A stretch of DNA of 64,000 nucleotides from Roseibium sp. Sym1 (GTDB lineage Bacteria > Pseudomonadota > Alphaproteobacteria > Rhizobiales > Stappiaceae), in assembly GCF_027359675.1 (NCBI RefSeq), contig NZ_CP114786.1, forward strand, positions 1,302,001 through 1,366,000. The letters run 5' to 3'. Both the position numbers and the translations under genes were made by a program. Shown piece after piece: positions 1 to 8,001 of this stretch; the first letter of the stretch is position 1, and each line of letters starts with the position of its first letter. Below the pieces are notes generated by a model. The model was given only the letters and a program-made list of their open reading frames with translations. It did not search any database and was not told the DNA's origin.

Positions 1-1335
1 CGCCGTCTCTACGAGGAGTGCATGGAAAGCCCCCAGCGCGCCGGCCTGATCCACGCCTTCTTTTCCGAACGGGCGGTAACCAAGATCCCCGAAGCTTCTG
101 CGGAGCCGCGCGAAATCAGGTCTGTGGGCGTCATCGGCGGCGGCACGATGGGCTCGGGCATTGCCACGGCGGTGCTTCTCGCGGGCCTGCCGGTGACCTT
201 GACCGAGCGCGACCAGGCGGGCCTCGACCGGGGTACCGAGACCATTGCCGGGAACCTGGACGGCGCCGTCAAGCGCGGCAAGCTCAGCGCTGAAGGGCGC
301 GACGAGATCCTGAACGCGAAACTGGGCACGTCCACGGATCTCGCCGACCTCGCGGATGCCGATCTGGTGATCGAGGCGGTGTTCGAGGAGATGAGCGTCA
401 AGCGCGACATCTTCGAGACCCTCGACAAGGTCTGCAAACAGGGCGCGGTCCTGGCCTCCAACACGTCCTATCTCGACATCAACGAGATCGCCGCCACGAC
501 GGCTCGGCCCCAGGACGTCATCGGCCTGCATTTCTTCTCGCCGGCGCATGTGATGCGGCTGCTGGAGGTGGTGGTCGCGGACAGAACCGCCCCGGAAATG
601 GTCGCCACCGGCTTCGCACTCGCCAAGCGACTGAAAAAGATCGCCGTACGTTCCGGCGTCTGTGACGGCTTCATCGGCAACCGCGTCATGACCTTCTACA
701 AGAAGGCCGCCGACTACATGATGATGGACGGCGCCTCTCCGGAAGAGATCGACACGGCCATGCGCGGCTTCGGCTTCGCCATGGGCCCTTACCAGGTCGC
801 CGATCTCGCCGGTCTCGACATCAGCTGGGCCGCCAACAAGCGCCGCGCGGCAACCCGCCCGGCCGAGGAACGCTACATCCCGATCGCCGACCGGCTGTGC
901 GAAAACGGCTGGTTCGGCCGCAAGACCGGCCAGGGCTTCTATATTTATGACGATGACGGTCCCCGGCCCAATCCGGAGGCGCTCGCGGTCATCGACACGG
1001 AACGTGAACAGGCCGGCGTGAGCCCACGCAAATTCACCGCAGAGGACATCGTCAGCCGTTTCATGACGGCGATGATTGCCGAAGGCACACGGGTGCTGGA
1101 AGAAGGCATCGCCCTCCGGCCGATCGACATCGACGCGGTGTTCCTCAACGGTTACGGCTTCCCCCGCTTCCGCGGCGGCCCCATGCACACGGCTGATGAT
1201 ATCGGTGCCGCGGAACTGGTCCGGCGGATCGAGGAATACGCCAGGGAAGACGGCTATTACTGGCAGGTGCCCGAGCTCTTGCGGAAAATGGCAGCGAGCG
1301 GAGCGACGTTTGCGGAGATGAACGCACGTGGGTGA
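1..1335 (+). CDS. 3-hydroxyacyl-CoA dehydrogenase part of a FadB/FadJ-like beta-oxidation protein (5' end outside window)
   Basis: The frame is open from the first base, so the gene begins upstream; the last 444 codons are present. The first codons (RRLYEECMESPQRAGLIHAF) match the linker that in bifunctional proteins follows an enoyl-CoA hydratase domain. Then come the NAD-binding motif VGVIGGGTMGSGIA near residue 40, the ASNTSYLDI stretch, the HFFSPAHVMRLLEVV active-site segment and a two-part C-terminal helical domain (CDGFIGNRVMTFY and GYGFPRFRGGPM). The family oxidises 3-hydroxyacyl-CoA to 3-ketoacyl-CoA with NAD+, usually after hydrating enoyl-CoA in the N-terminal half, in the cytoplasm. 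An internal ATG at 22 is not the likely start because coding similarity precedes it. It converges on the minus-strand acyl-CoA operon downstream, which fits a fatty-acid degradation neighbourhood. Confidence 0.9.
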   Translation, partial: RRLYEECMESPQRAGLIHAFFSERAVTKIPEASAEPREIRSVGVIGGGTMGSGIATAVLLAGLPVTLTERDQAGLDRGTETIAGNLDGAVKRGKLSAEGRDEILNAKLGTSTDLADLADADLVIEAVFEEMSVKRDIFETLDKVCKQGAVLASNTSYLDINEIAATTARPQDVIGLHFFSPAHVMRLLEVVVADRTAPEMVATGFALAKRLKKIAVRSGVCDGFIGNRVMTFYKKAADYMMMDGASPEEIDTAMRGFGFAMGPYQVADLAGLDISWAANKRRAATRPAEERYIPIADRLCENGWFGRKTGQGFYIYDDDGPRPNPEALAVIDTEREQAGVSPRKFTAEDIVSRFMTAMIAEGTRVLEEGIALRPIDIDAVFLNGYGFPRFRGGPMHTADDIGAAELVRRIEEYAREDGYYWQVPELLRKMAASGATFAEMNARG

Positions 1336-1361
1336 GTGAGCGCGCGATCCATCTTCCATCT

Positions 1362-1396
1362 GTCATCCCCGCGCTATGCTCCGCCCGGGGTGACAC
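1362..1396. repeat. Short GTCATCC-type palindromic repeat between convergent genes
   Basis: TGTCATCCCCGCG on the left and CGGGGTGACA on the right form an imperfect inverted repeat of about 35 bp. The arm resembles the ends of the 160-bp element at 51871-52030. It sits in the convergent gap after the fadB-like gene and may act as a bidirectional hairpin. Confidence 0.45.
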
Positions 1397-1409
1397 CAGT
1401 GGTTCCCGG

Positions 1410-2438
1410 CTAAACCGACTGCGCCGCCTCCAATCCGCCCGCGGCATATTCCGGAACGCTTGCGCCTAGCCTCAATCCCAGTTCCGGGTTGGAGGCATTG
1501 CCGTCGAGCGCACGTTTCTTCACTCCCTGCAGGATCGCGCCCATGCGGAAGAAGGCGAAGGCCAGGTAGAAGCCGAAATCCGGAATGCCCGAGAGCCCCA
1601 TGCGCGCGCAATAGGCATCGATGAAAGCCCGGTCTTCCGGAATGCCGAGCGCCTTGCGGTCGACGCCGGCCAGACCGCGGCCTTCGGTTCCGGGCGGCCG
1701 CTGCCACTGCATGACCAGGGCCGCGAGATCGGCAAAGGGATGGCCGATGGTGGAAAGCTCCCAATCGAGCACCGCGACACAGGCGGGGCCGTTTTCGGCA
1801 AACAGCATGTTGTCGATGCGGTAGTCGCCGTGGACCAGCGTGCGCCGGCCGTCATCGTCCGGAACATTCCGGTCGAGCCAGTCGATCAGATCGTCCATCG
1901 CGGAGATTGTCCCGGTTTCGCTTGCCCGGTACTGCTTGGTCCAGCGGTCGATCTGGCGGCGGTAGTAGTTTCCGGACGGCCCGAAATCGGAAAGGCCGCG
2001 GGCCTCCAGGTCGATCCCGTGAATGGCGGCCAGCACCCGGTTCATCTCGTCATAGAGGCCGCGCCGGGTCTCGAGATCAACGTCCGGAACCCGCGGGTCA
2101 TCGAAATTGCGGCCACGGACCAGATCCATGATGTAGAAGGCCGAGCCGATGATGCTGTCGTCCTCGCACAGGACATGCATCTTCGCGACAGGAACATCCG
2201 ATCCGGCCAGTGCCCTCTGCACCCTGAATTCCCGGTCAACCGCGTGAGCGGATTTCAGGAGCGCACCGGGCGGCTTGCGGCGCAGGACATAGTCGCCCGA
2301 TCCCGATTTCAGCCGGAAGGTCGGATTGGACTGGCCCCGGTTGAATTTTTCCGCGGCAAGCGGGCCTTCGAAGCCGGGCAGGTTCTGTTCCAGCCAGGCG
2401 GCAAGTGTCTTCAGGTCGAGATCCTGTCCGGCTGTCAT
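1410..2438 (-). CDS. APH-family phosphotransferase (acyl-CoA-associated kinase)
   Basis: A 342-residue protein of the aminoglycoside-phosphotransferase fold. It has an N-lobe (KFNRGQSNPTFRLKS; YVLRRKPPGALLKSAH with the likely ATP-binding lysine or arginine), the catalytic loop LVHGDYRIDNMLF (HGDxxxxN) and the metal-binding CVAVLDWELSTIGHPFADLA. This subtype is usually found beside acyl-CoA dehydrogenases; relatives are the kinase part of mammalian ACAD10/11 and LvaA of Pseudomonas, which phosphorylate 4-hydroxyacyl-CoAs. The ATG at 2438 was chosen over an upstream in-frame ATG at 2495 because a GGAG lies about 12 nt before it and the family similarity begins there. It lies downstream of the ACAD gene on the same strand, across a repeat. 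Antibiotic resistance is unlikely from this subfamily and context. The substrate is inferred. Confidence 0.85.
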   Translation of the reverse strand: MTAGQDLDLKTLAAWLEQNLPGFEGPLAAEKFNRGQSNPTFRLKSGSGDYVLRRKPPGALLKSAHAVDREFRVQRALAGSDVPVAKMHVLCEDDSIIGSAFYIMDLVRGRNFDDPRVPDVDLETRRGLYDEMNRVLAAIHGIDLEARGLSDFGPSGNYYRRQIDRWTKQYRASETGTISAMDDLIDWLDRNVPDDDGRRTLVHGDYRIDNMLFAENGPACVAVLDWELSTIGHPFADLAALVMQWQRPPGTEGRGLAGVDRKALGIPEDRAFIDAYCARMGLSGIPDFGFYLAFAFFRMGAILQGVKKRALDGNASNPELGLRLGASVPEYAAGGLEAAQSV

Positions 2439-2502
2439 GGATGGTGATCTCCAACAAGAGACGTACTGCCACAGCCGTTCACGACGCAGCTCCAACCCCC
2501 GT

Positions 2503-2610
2503 CGTCATCCTGAGGAGCGCGCTTGCTCGCGTCTCGAAGGATCCGCGGCTTGTTCAAGAATATGCCGCCGATTCTTCGAGACAGCGCTGCGCGCTTCCTC
2601 AGGATGACGG
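2503..2610. repeat. Dispersed intergenic palindromic repeat (about 108 bp)
   Basis: The left arm CGTCATCCTGAGGAGCGCG pairs with the right arm CGCGCTTCCTCAGGATGACGG with one extra base; TCTCGAAGGATCC and TTCTTCGAGACA give an inner partial pairing. Elements of this kind are scattered through many alphaproteobacterial genomes. It separates the phosphotransferase from the acyl-CoA dehydrogenase and could form a transcript hairpin. Confidence 0.7.
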
Positions 2611-2676
2611 CGGTGGGTGAGGGGAGACCGCCGGTGGGTGGCCAAGGTCCAGTAATAGACAGAGGTACAGCCACAC

Positions 2677-3912
2677 TCACAACTTCCCGTTAGAGTATTT
2701 CCGGAGTTCCGTCCGGGCGACCTGGCGGCGATGGACGGCGTCCGGGCCGTCGGCGAAGCGCAAGGTGCGCAGGTGCGTCCACATGGCGGCCAGCGGGAAA
2801 TCCTGGCTGATGCCGGCCGCGCCGTGGAGTTGCATGGCCTCGTCGACCACCTTCAGGGCCGCGAGCGGGGCAACCACCTTGATCTGGCTGATCCAGGGCT
2901 GGGCGGCCCTTGTGCCTTGCGTGTCCATGACCCAGGCGGCTTTCAGGCACAAGAGCCGGGCCATCTCGATTTCCATGCGGGCATTGGCGATGATGTCGTA
3001 ATTGGCACCGAGATCCATCAGCCGCTTGCCGAAGGCCTCGCGGTCCATGGCCCGGCGGCAGAGCATCTCCAGCGCCTTTTCCGCCTGGCCGATGGCACGC
3101 ATGCAATGATGAATGCGGCCCGGGCCGAGACGTCCCTGGGCAACCTCGAAACCACGGCCCTCACCGAGCACCAGATCCTGTTCCGGAACACGGACATTGG
3201 TGAAACGGATATGCATGTGGCCGTGGGGGGCGTCGTCGGCGCCGAAAACATGCATCGGCCGCAGGACCTCGATGCCGGGCGCATCCGCCGGCACCAGAAA
3301 CATGGAGTGACGGCTGTGCTTGTGGGCCTCGGGATCGGTGCAGGCCATGACGATATAAACCGCGCAGCGCGGATCGCCCGCACCCGTCGCCCACCACTTG
3401 TCGCCGTCGAGCACCCAGGCATTCCCGTCCTTTTTGGCGGTCAGCGAGATGTTGGTGGCATCGGACGAGGCGACGTCCGGCTCGGTCATCAGGTAGGCCG
3501 AGCGGATATCACCGCTGAGCAACGGCTTCAGCCAGCGCTGCTTGTGGGCCTCGGTGCCGTAACGCTCCAGGACCTCCATGTTGCCGGTATCGGGCGCATT
3601 GCAGTTGAAGATCTCCGCGGCAATGCCGACCTTGCCCATCTCCTCGGCCAGGTAGGCATATTCCACGGTCGTCAGGCCGAAGCCCTTGTCGCTATCGGTC
3701 AGCCAGAAATTCCAGAGACCGCGCTCCTTTGCCTTCGCCTTGAGCGTGTCCAGGATTTCCCTTTGCCGATCGGTCATCCGGAAACGATCACCGGACGGAT
3801 GGCGGCCGACCTCCTCATGATATTCGTGATCGAGCGGTGCGATCTCGGTCTCGACCATCCGTCGGACCTGCTCGATCAGCGGACGCACCCGCTCGGAAAT
3901 GCCGAGATCCAT
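2677..3912 (-). CDS. Acyl-CoA dehydrogenase family protein (ACAD10/11-like)
   Basis: A 411-residue flavoprotein of the acyl-CoA dehydrogenase fold. An N-terminal helical domain is followed by the FAD/substrate loop LMTEPDVASSDATNI near residue 140, the beta domain, and a C-terminal helical domain with GRIHHCMRAIGQAEKALEML, DREAFGKRL and LHGAAGISQDFPLA. The GRIHH and FADGPDAVHRRQVAR signatures are those of ACAD10/11-type enzymes rather than short-chain ACADs. FAD-dependent enzymes of this type introduce a 2,3-double bond in acyl-CoA or, in the LvaC/ACAD11 branch, act on phosphorylated 4-hydroxyacyl-CoA. It is the last gene of the tight minus-strand operon starting at 7833, with a gap of 8 nt after the nitronate monooxygenase-like gene. 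Confidence 0.92.
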   Translation of the reverse strand: MDLGISERVRPLIEQVRRMVETEIAPLDHEYHEEVGRHPSGDRFRMTDRQREILDTLKAKAKERGLWNFWLTDSDKGFGLTTVEYAYLAEEMGKVGIAAEIFNCNAPDTGNMEVLERYGTEAHKQRWLKPLLSGDIRSAYLMTEPDVASSDATNISLTAKKDGNAWVLDGDKWWATGAGDPRCAVYIVMACTDPEAHKHSRHSMFLVPADAPGIEVLRPMHVFGADDAPHGHMHIRFTNVRVPEQDLVLGEGRGFEVAQGRLGPGRIHHCMRAIGQAEKALEMLCRRAMDREAFGKRLMDLGANYDIIANARMEIEMARLLCLKAAWVMDTQGTRAAQPWISQIKVVAPLAALKVVDEAMQLHGAAGISQDFPLAAMWTHLRTLRFADGPDAVHRRQVARTELRKYSNGKL

Positions 3913-3920
3913 GGTTCCTC

Positions 3921-4907
3921 CTAACAGATTTCGTCACGCAGGTGCGCCATCGCGGCGCGGTATTCGGATTCGATGCGATCGACAACGGCCGCGGCCGGCC
4001 CCACGGACTTGACGGCACCAATGCCCTGGCCGGCGCCCCAGATCTCGCGCCAGGCCTTCGGCTTCGGACTGTCGTCGGGCATGACACTGACGTCCCAGTC
4101 CTCCGGGAGGTTGTTCGGGTCGAGGCCGACCCTGGCGATGGAGCCTTTCAGGTAATTCGCCGGATGGCCGGTGAAGAGCGACGACGTCAGCACGTCCTCC
4201 GCGCCGGCCGCCACCATCATGTCCTTGTAGGTCCTGTCCGCGTTGGCCTCGTCGGTCGCAACGAAGGGCGAGCCGATATAGCCCAGATCGGCGCCAAGCA
4301 CGCGGGCTGCCAGAAGCGCCTCCCCGGTGGAGACGGCGCCACCAAGCAGCAGCGGACCGTCGAACCAGTCGCGGATCTCGCGCACCAGCGCGAAGGGGGA
4401 TTGCGGGCCGCCATGGCCGCCGGCCCCGGCCGCGACCGCGATCAGGCCGTCGGCGCCCTTTTCGACCGCCTTCCTGGCATAGGTGTTGTTGATGACGTCG
4501 TGAAGCGCGATGCCGCCGCAGGCATGGGCGGCTTCGTTGACCTCGACCCGTGCGCCCATCGAAGTGATCCAGACGGGTACCTTCCAGCGCGCGCAGATCT
4601 CGATGTCCCGTTCCAGGCGCTCGTTGGAGCGGTGCACGATCTGGTTGACCGCAAAGGGCGCGGCGGGACGATCGGGATTTGCCTGGTTGTGCTTGTCGAG
4701 CGCCTCGGTGATCTGTTTCAGCCAGGCCTCGAGAACAACCGGACCATCCGGTTCATCGCGGGCGTTGAGTGCCGGAAAGCTGCCGATGATGCCGGCCTTG
4801 CACTGGGCGATGACAAGGTCGGGGCAGGAAACGATGAACAGCGGCGCGGCAACGGCCGGCAATCTCAGGCCCTGCAGCGCCTTTGGCAGGGTGCGTGCCT
4901 TCAGCAT
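3921..4907 (-). CDS. Nitronate monooxygenase / 2-nitropropane dioxygenase family protein
   Basis: A 328-residue FMN-dependent TIM-barrel protein. The start LPAVAAPLFIVSCPDLV, the GADGLIAVAAGAGGHGG phosphate/FMN-binding stretch near residue 160, LLGGAVSTGEALLAARVLGADLGYIGSPFVAT and the C-terminal AVKSVGPAAAVVDRI fit the family. Characterised members oxidise alkyl nitronates, but many homologues in acyl-CoA operons have unknown substrates; FabK-type enoyl reductases share the fold. The ATG at 4907 overlaps the stop of the MaoC gene by one base (TGATG); a GTG at 4910 is also possible. Operon context suggests a redox step in degradation of an unusual acyl chain, which is inference. Confidence 0.85.
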   Translation of the reverse strand: MLKARTLPKALQGLRLPAVAAPLFIVSCPDLVIAQCKAGIIGSFPALNARDEPDGPVVLEAWLKQITEALDKHNQANPDRPAAPFAVNQIVHRSNERLERDIEICARWKVPVWITSMGARVEVNEAAHACGGIALHDVINNTYARKAVEKGADGLIAVAAGAGGHGGPQSPFALVREIRDWFDGPLLLGGAVSTGEALLAARVLGADLGYIGSPFVATDEANADRTYKDMMVAAGAEDVLTSSLFTGHPANYLKGSIARVGLDPNNLPEDWDVSVMPDDSPKPKAWREIWGAGQGIGAVKSVGPAAAVVDRIESEYRAAMAHLRDEIC

Positions 4908-5395
4908 CACGAATGGTCCTCTTCAAGGTAAAACCTGTTCAGCCAGTCTGCCGCGAGGGCCGGCCGCTTTTCGCCTTCAATCTCGATCGTCGATGTCCAC
5001 GTGATATCGATCTCGGCCGGTTTCGGGCGGGTCAGCGCAGCCAGGATGAAGCGGCCACGCAGCCGGGCCCCGGCCTTGACCGGCGCCAGGAAGCGGACCT
5101 TGTCGAAACCGTAATTGATGCCCATCCCGGCACCCGCGATCTTCGGCTGCGCTTCCAGCGCCATCGCCGAGAGCAGAGACAGGGTGAGAAAACCATGGGC
5201 GATGGTGCCTCCGAAGGGCGTTCCGGCCGCGCGGGCGGGATCAACATGAATGAACTGGTGATCCCCGGTCACGCCGGCAAAGGCGTCGATCTTCGCCTGG
5301 TCGATGACATGCCAGGAGGACACGCCGACTTCCTGCCCCACAAGGGCTTGCAGCTCTCCCGGGGTCAGCGCTTGCGTTGCAGCTTCCGCCGTCAC
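4907..5395 (-). CDS. MaoC family (R)-hydratase / dehydratase
   Basis: A 162-residue hot-dog-fold protein. The hydratase-2 motif is visible as FAGVTGDHQFIHVDPARA (catalytic Asp and His around residues 50-55) followed by GGTIAHGFLTLSLLS. These enzymes reversibly hydrate trans-2-enoyl-CoA to 3-hydroxyacyl-CoA. It uses a GTG start placed directly after the TGA of the upstream SDR gene (no intervening base) and runs into the nitronate monooxygenase-like gene through a TGATG junction, so translation is likely coupled. Confidence 0.92.
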   Translation of the reverse strand: MTAEAATQALTPGELQALVGQEVGVSSWHVIDQAKIDAFAGVTGDHQFIHVDPARAAGTPFGGTIAHGFLTLSLLSAMALEAQPKIAGAGMGINYGFDKVRFLAPVKAGARLRGRFILAALTRPKPAEIDITWTSTIEIEGEKRPALAADWLNRFYLEEDHS

Positions 5396-6214
5396 TCAAT
5401 AGGCCTCCTGGAAGAGATCGGGACCGGTCTCGACATTGATGCCGCCGCTGATCGGCAGGATCGCACCGGTGACATAGGCGCCGCCGTAACCGCACAGATA
5501 CTGCATGGCGGCGGCAATGTCGCCCGGACGGCCGACCCGGCCGAGCGGCACCTGTGAGCCGACACGGGTGCGGATGTCCTCGTCAGCCGTGGCGAAGGCC
5601 GTCATGTTGCTGACAAACGGTCCGGGCGCCAGCGCATTGACCGTGATGCGCCGTTCCGCCAGTTCCTTGGCGAGGATCCGTGTCAGGTGATGCACAGCCG
5701 CCTTCGAGGCGGCATAGCTGTAGGCGCGGTCGCCGTGCGCGGTCTCCCCCATCACCGAGCCGACATTGACGACCCGTGCCGGATCGTCATCGGAGGCGGC
5801 CGCCTCCAGACGCGGCAGCAGGGCCTGGGTCAGCTGGAACAGGCCGGTGACATTGACCCGCATCACCCGTTCCCAGGCATGATAGGGGAACTCCCCGAGC
5901 GGCATGCCCCAGCTGGTTCCGGCATTGTTCATCAGGATGGCAAGTTGATCCGTGCGCCGTCCGACCTCTTCGGCCAGTGCCGCGATGCCCTCCTCCGTTG
6001 AAACATCCCCGGCAAAGCCTTCCGCCTTGCCGGAATATCCAAGCCCGTTAAGAGCATCAGCGGCCACCTTGCAGGCGTCCTCCTTGCGGCTGGCGATCAG
6101 GACGCGGGCGCCGGCGGCCATCAGGCCTTCGGCGGCCATGCGGCCGACACCGGTGGCACCGCCGGTCACAAGAGCGGTCTTGCCGGTCAGTCCAAACAGG
6201 GTTTCAGGCGTCAT
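5396..6214 (-). CDS. SDR family NAD(P)-dependent oxidoreductase
   Basis: A 272-residue classical short-chain dehydrogenase. It shows the cofactor motif TGGATGVGRMAAEG near residue 17, NNAGTSWG (NNAG), the catalytic Ser in VVNVGSVMGE, YSYAASKAAVHHLTRILAKE with the YxxxK pair, and the NALAPGPFVSNM region. It probably interconverts a 3-hydroxyacyl-CoA or related alcohol with its ketone. Its ATG overlaps the acyl-CoA ligase stop by 4 bp, and its own stop abuts the MaoC start. Confidence 0.92.
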   Translation of the reverse strand: MTPETLFGLTGKTALVTGGATGVGRMAAEGLMAAGARVLIASRKEDACKVAADALNGLGYSGKAEGFAGDVSTEEGIAALAEEVGRRTDQLAILMNNAGTSWGMPLGEFPYHAWERVMRVNVTGLFQLTQALLPRLEAAASDDDPARVVNVGSVMGETAHGDRAYSYAASKAAVHHLTRILAKELAERRITVNALAPGPFVSNMTAFATADEDIRTRVGSQVPLGRVGRPGDIAAAMQYLCGYGGAYVTGAILPISGGINVETGPDLFQEAY

Positions 6215-7833
6215 TCCGCACCTTCCGCGAATGTTTTTCTCAAAGTCAGTTTGGAGACCTTGCCGGTCGCCGTCATCGGCAATTCATCCACATAGACGAC
6301 ATCATCCGGCACCTGCCACTTGGCAACCCGTTTCGCCAGCAGGGCAAGGATCTCGTCCTTCTGCGGCTGGGCATCCTCGCGGGGCTGGACGATCAGCAGC
6401 GGCCGTTCGTCCCACTTGGCGTCCGGAACCGCGATCACGGCACAGTTGGCAACCCCCGGGTGGGACATGACGATGTTCTCAAGATCAAGGGAACTGATCC
6501 ACTCGCCGCCCGACTTGATCAGGTCCTTGGACCGGTCGGTGATCGTCAGGAAACCGTCGGGACTGATGGCGGCTATGTCGCCGGTGCAGAACCAGCCCTC
6601 TGCGTCGAAGACCGGTTTCGAGGCCTCCGGATCCTCATAATAGCCGGAAGTGATGGTGTTGCCGCGCACATAGAGATGGCCCGGTGTCCGGCCGTCCTGC
6701 GGCAGCCGGTTGCCGGCATCGTCGACGATCTTCATCTCGACGCCGAACACGCGCCGCCCCTGACTCTGCTTGCGGTCGATACGTTCCTCGAAGGGCAGGT
6801 CCGCCATGTCCGGCGGCAGGTTGCACTGGGTGCCGAGCGGGCTCATTTCCGTCATGCCCCAGGCATGGCAGACATTGACCCCTTCCTTCTCGAAACCCTC
6901 GATCAGCGAGCGCGACGCGGCGGAGCCGCCAACGACAATGTCGCCGAAGCCCTCGGGCAGTCGGCCGCGCTGGCGGATCTCGTTCATCAGGCCGATCCAC
7001 ACGGTCGGCACGCCCCAGGCGGAAAACACCTTTTCCCGGTCCATCAGGTCGAACACGCTCTTGCCGTCCAGCGCGCCGCCCGGAAAGATCAGGCTCGAGC
7101 CGGAAAGCGGTGCGGAATAGGGCAATCCCCAGGCATTGACGTGAAACAGCGGCACCACGGGGAGAATGCGCGAGCCTTCATGCAGGACACGCGGAATGGT
7201 GACACAGGTGCTGTAGGCATGCAGCACCGTCGAGCGGTGCGAATAAAGCGTGCCCTTGGGATTGCCGGTGGTTCCGGACGTGTAACAGAGCCCTGCGGCC
7301 TGGTCCTCGGGAAAGTCCGGCCAGTCGATATCGTCCGGCTGTCCCTCGAGGATCTCCTCGTAGCAGAGCGCGCCTTCCAGAGAGGTGTCCGGCATGTGCG
7401 CCCGGTCGGTCATGATGACGACCTTGAGATCGTCGGGGAAATGGGGGCGCAGCTTTTCGATGATCGGCACGAAGGTCAGGTCGACGAACAGTAGCCGGTC
7501 CCGGGCGTGGTTGACGATATAGATCATCTGTTCGGCGGACAGGCGCGGATTGATCGTGTGGCAGACGGCGCCAATACCGGAAATGGCGTAGTAAAGCTCG
7601 AAATGCCGATAGCCGTTCCAGGCGAGCGTCGCGACCCGGTCGCCGTCCTGAACGCCCAGGCTCCTCAATCCGTGGGCAAGCTGGGCGATCCGTCCGGATG
7701 TTTCCTTGTAGGTGGCCCGGTGAATATCGCCTTCCGTGCGCACGGAGACGATTTCGCTCGAGGGATAGGTGTCGCGCGCAAATGTGATGAGGTCCGCTAT
7801 TTTCAGCGGACGGTGCATCATCATTCCCTTCAT
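6211..7833 (-). CDS. AMP-dependent acyl-CoA synthetase / ligase (long-chain fatty acid-CoA ligase-like)
   Basis: A 540-residue ANL-superfamily adenylating enzyme that would activate a carboxylic acid to its CoA thioester with ATP. It contains the P-loop-like A3 motif CYTSGTTGNPKG around residue 185, CHAWGMTEMSPLG (A5), GWFCTGDIAAISPDGF (A7), ITDRSKDLIKSGGEWIS (A8) and the acyl-transfer lysine motif PMTATGKVSKLTLR at the C-terminus. The ATG at 7833 is preceded by GGAGGA at 6 nt and was chosen over the upstream ATG at 7881. It is the first gene of the operon 7833-2677 and so probably sets the pathway substrate; the chain type is not readable from sequence. Confidence 0.92.
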   Translation of the reverse strand: MKGMMMHRPLKIADLITFARDTYPSSEIVSVRTEGDIHRATYKETSGRIAQLAHGLRSLGVQDGDRVATLAWNGYRHFELYYAISGIGAVCHTINPRLSAEQMIYIVNHARDRLLFVDLTFVPIIEKLRPHFPDDLKVVIMTDRAHMPDTSLEGALCYEEILEGQPDDIDWPDFPEDQAAGLCYTSGTTGNPKGTLYSHRSTVLHAYSTCVTIPRVLHEGSRILPVVPLFHVNAWGLPYSAPLSGSSLIFPGGALDGKSVFDLMDREKVFSAWGVPTVWIGLMNEIRQRGRLPEGFGDIVVGGSAASRSLIEGFEKEGVNVCHAWGMTEMSPLGTQCNLPPDMADLPFEERIDRKQSQGRRVFGVEMKIVDDAGNRLPQDGRTPGHLYVRGNTITSGYYEDPEASKPVFDAEGWFCTGDIAAISPDGFLTITDRSKDLIKSGGEWISSLDLENIVMSHPGVANCAVIAVPDAKWDERPLLIVQPREDAQPQKDEILALLAKRVAKWQVPDDVVYVDELPMTATGKVSKLTLRKTFAEGAE

Positions 7834-8001
7834 GTGGCTCCTCCCAGAACACACCCGCTTTTGCGGAATTATAGGTGTCAATTAAAGAGCCTAGCGCGGG
7901 CCTCGGGGACTGGAAAGGTCAATTTCCCGGAAACTCTTTGACAGCGGCGCGCGCATGCGCCAAACCCTGCGCCGAGCAAAAGGAATGATTGAGACCCCTT
8001 C
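7834..8001. promoter_or_regulatory. Divergent promoter region (acyl-CoA operon / glycan cluster)
   Basis: This 168-bp gap separates the divergent ligase and glycosyltransferase genes. On the minus strand a TATAAT hexamer (plus-strand 7868-7873) lies 35 nt upstream of the ligase ATG, close behind a TTGACA (7876-7881) too near to pair with it as a -35. No confident operator was found. Confidence 0.35.

Noticed and set aside
1410..2438. Aminoglycoside resistance gene
   Set aside because: The fold is APH, but the subtype and operon are those of acyl-CoA-associated kinases.
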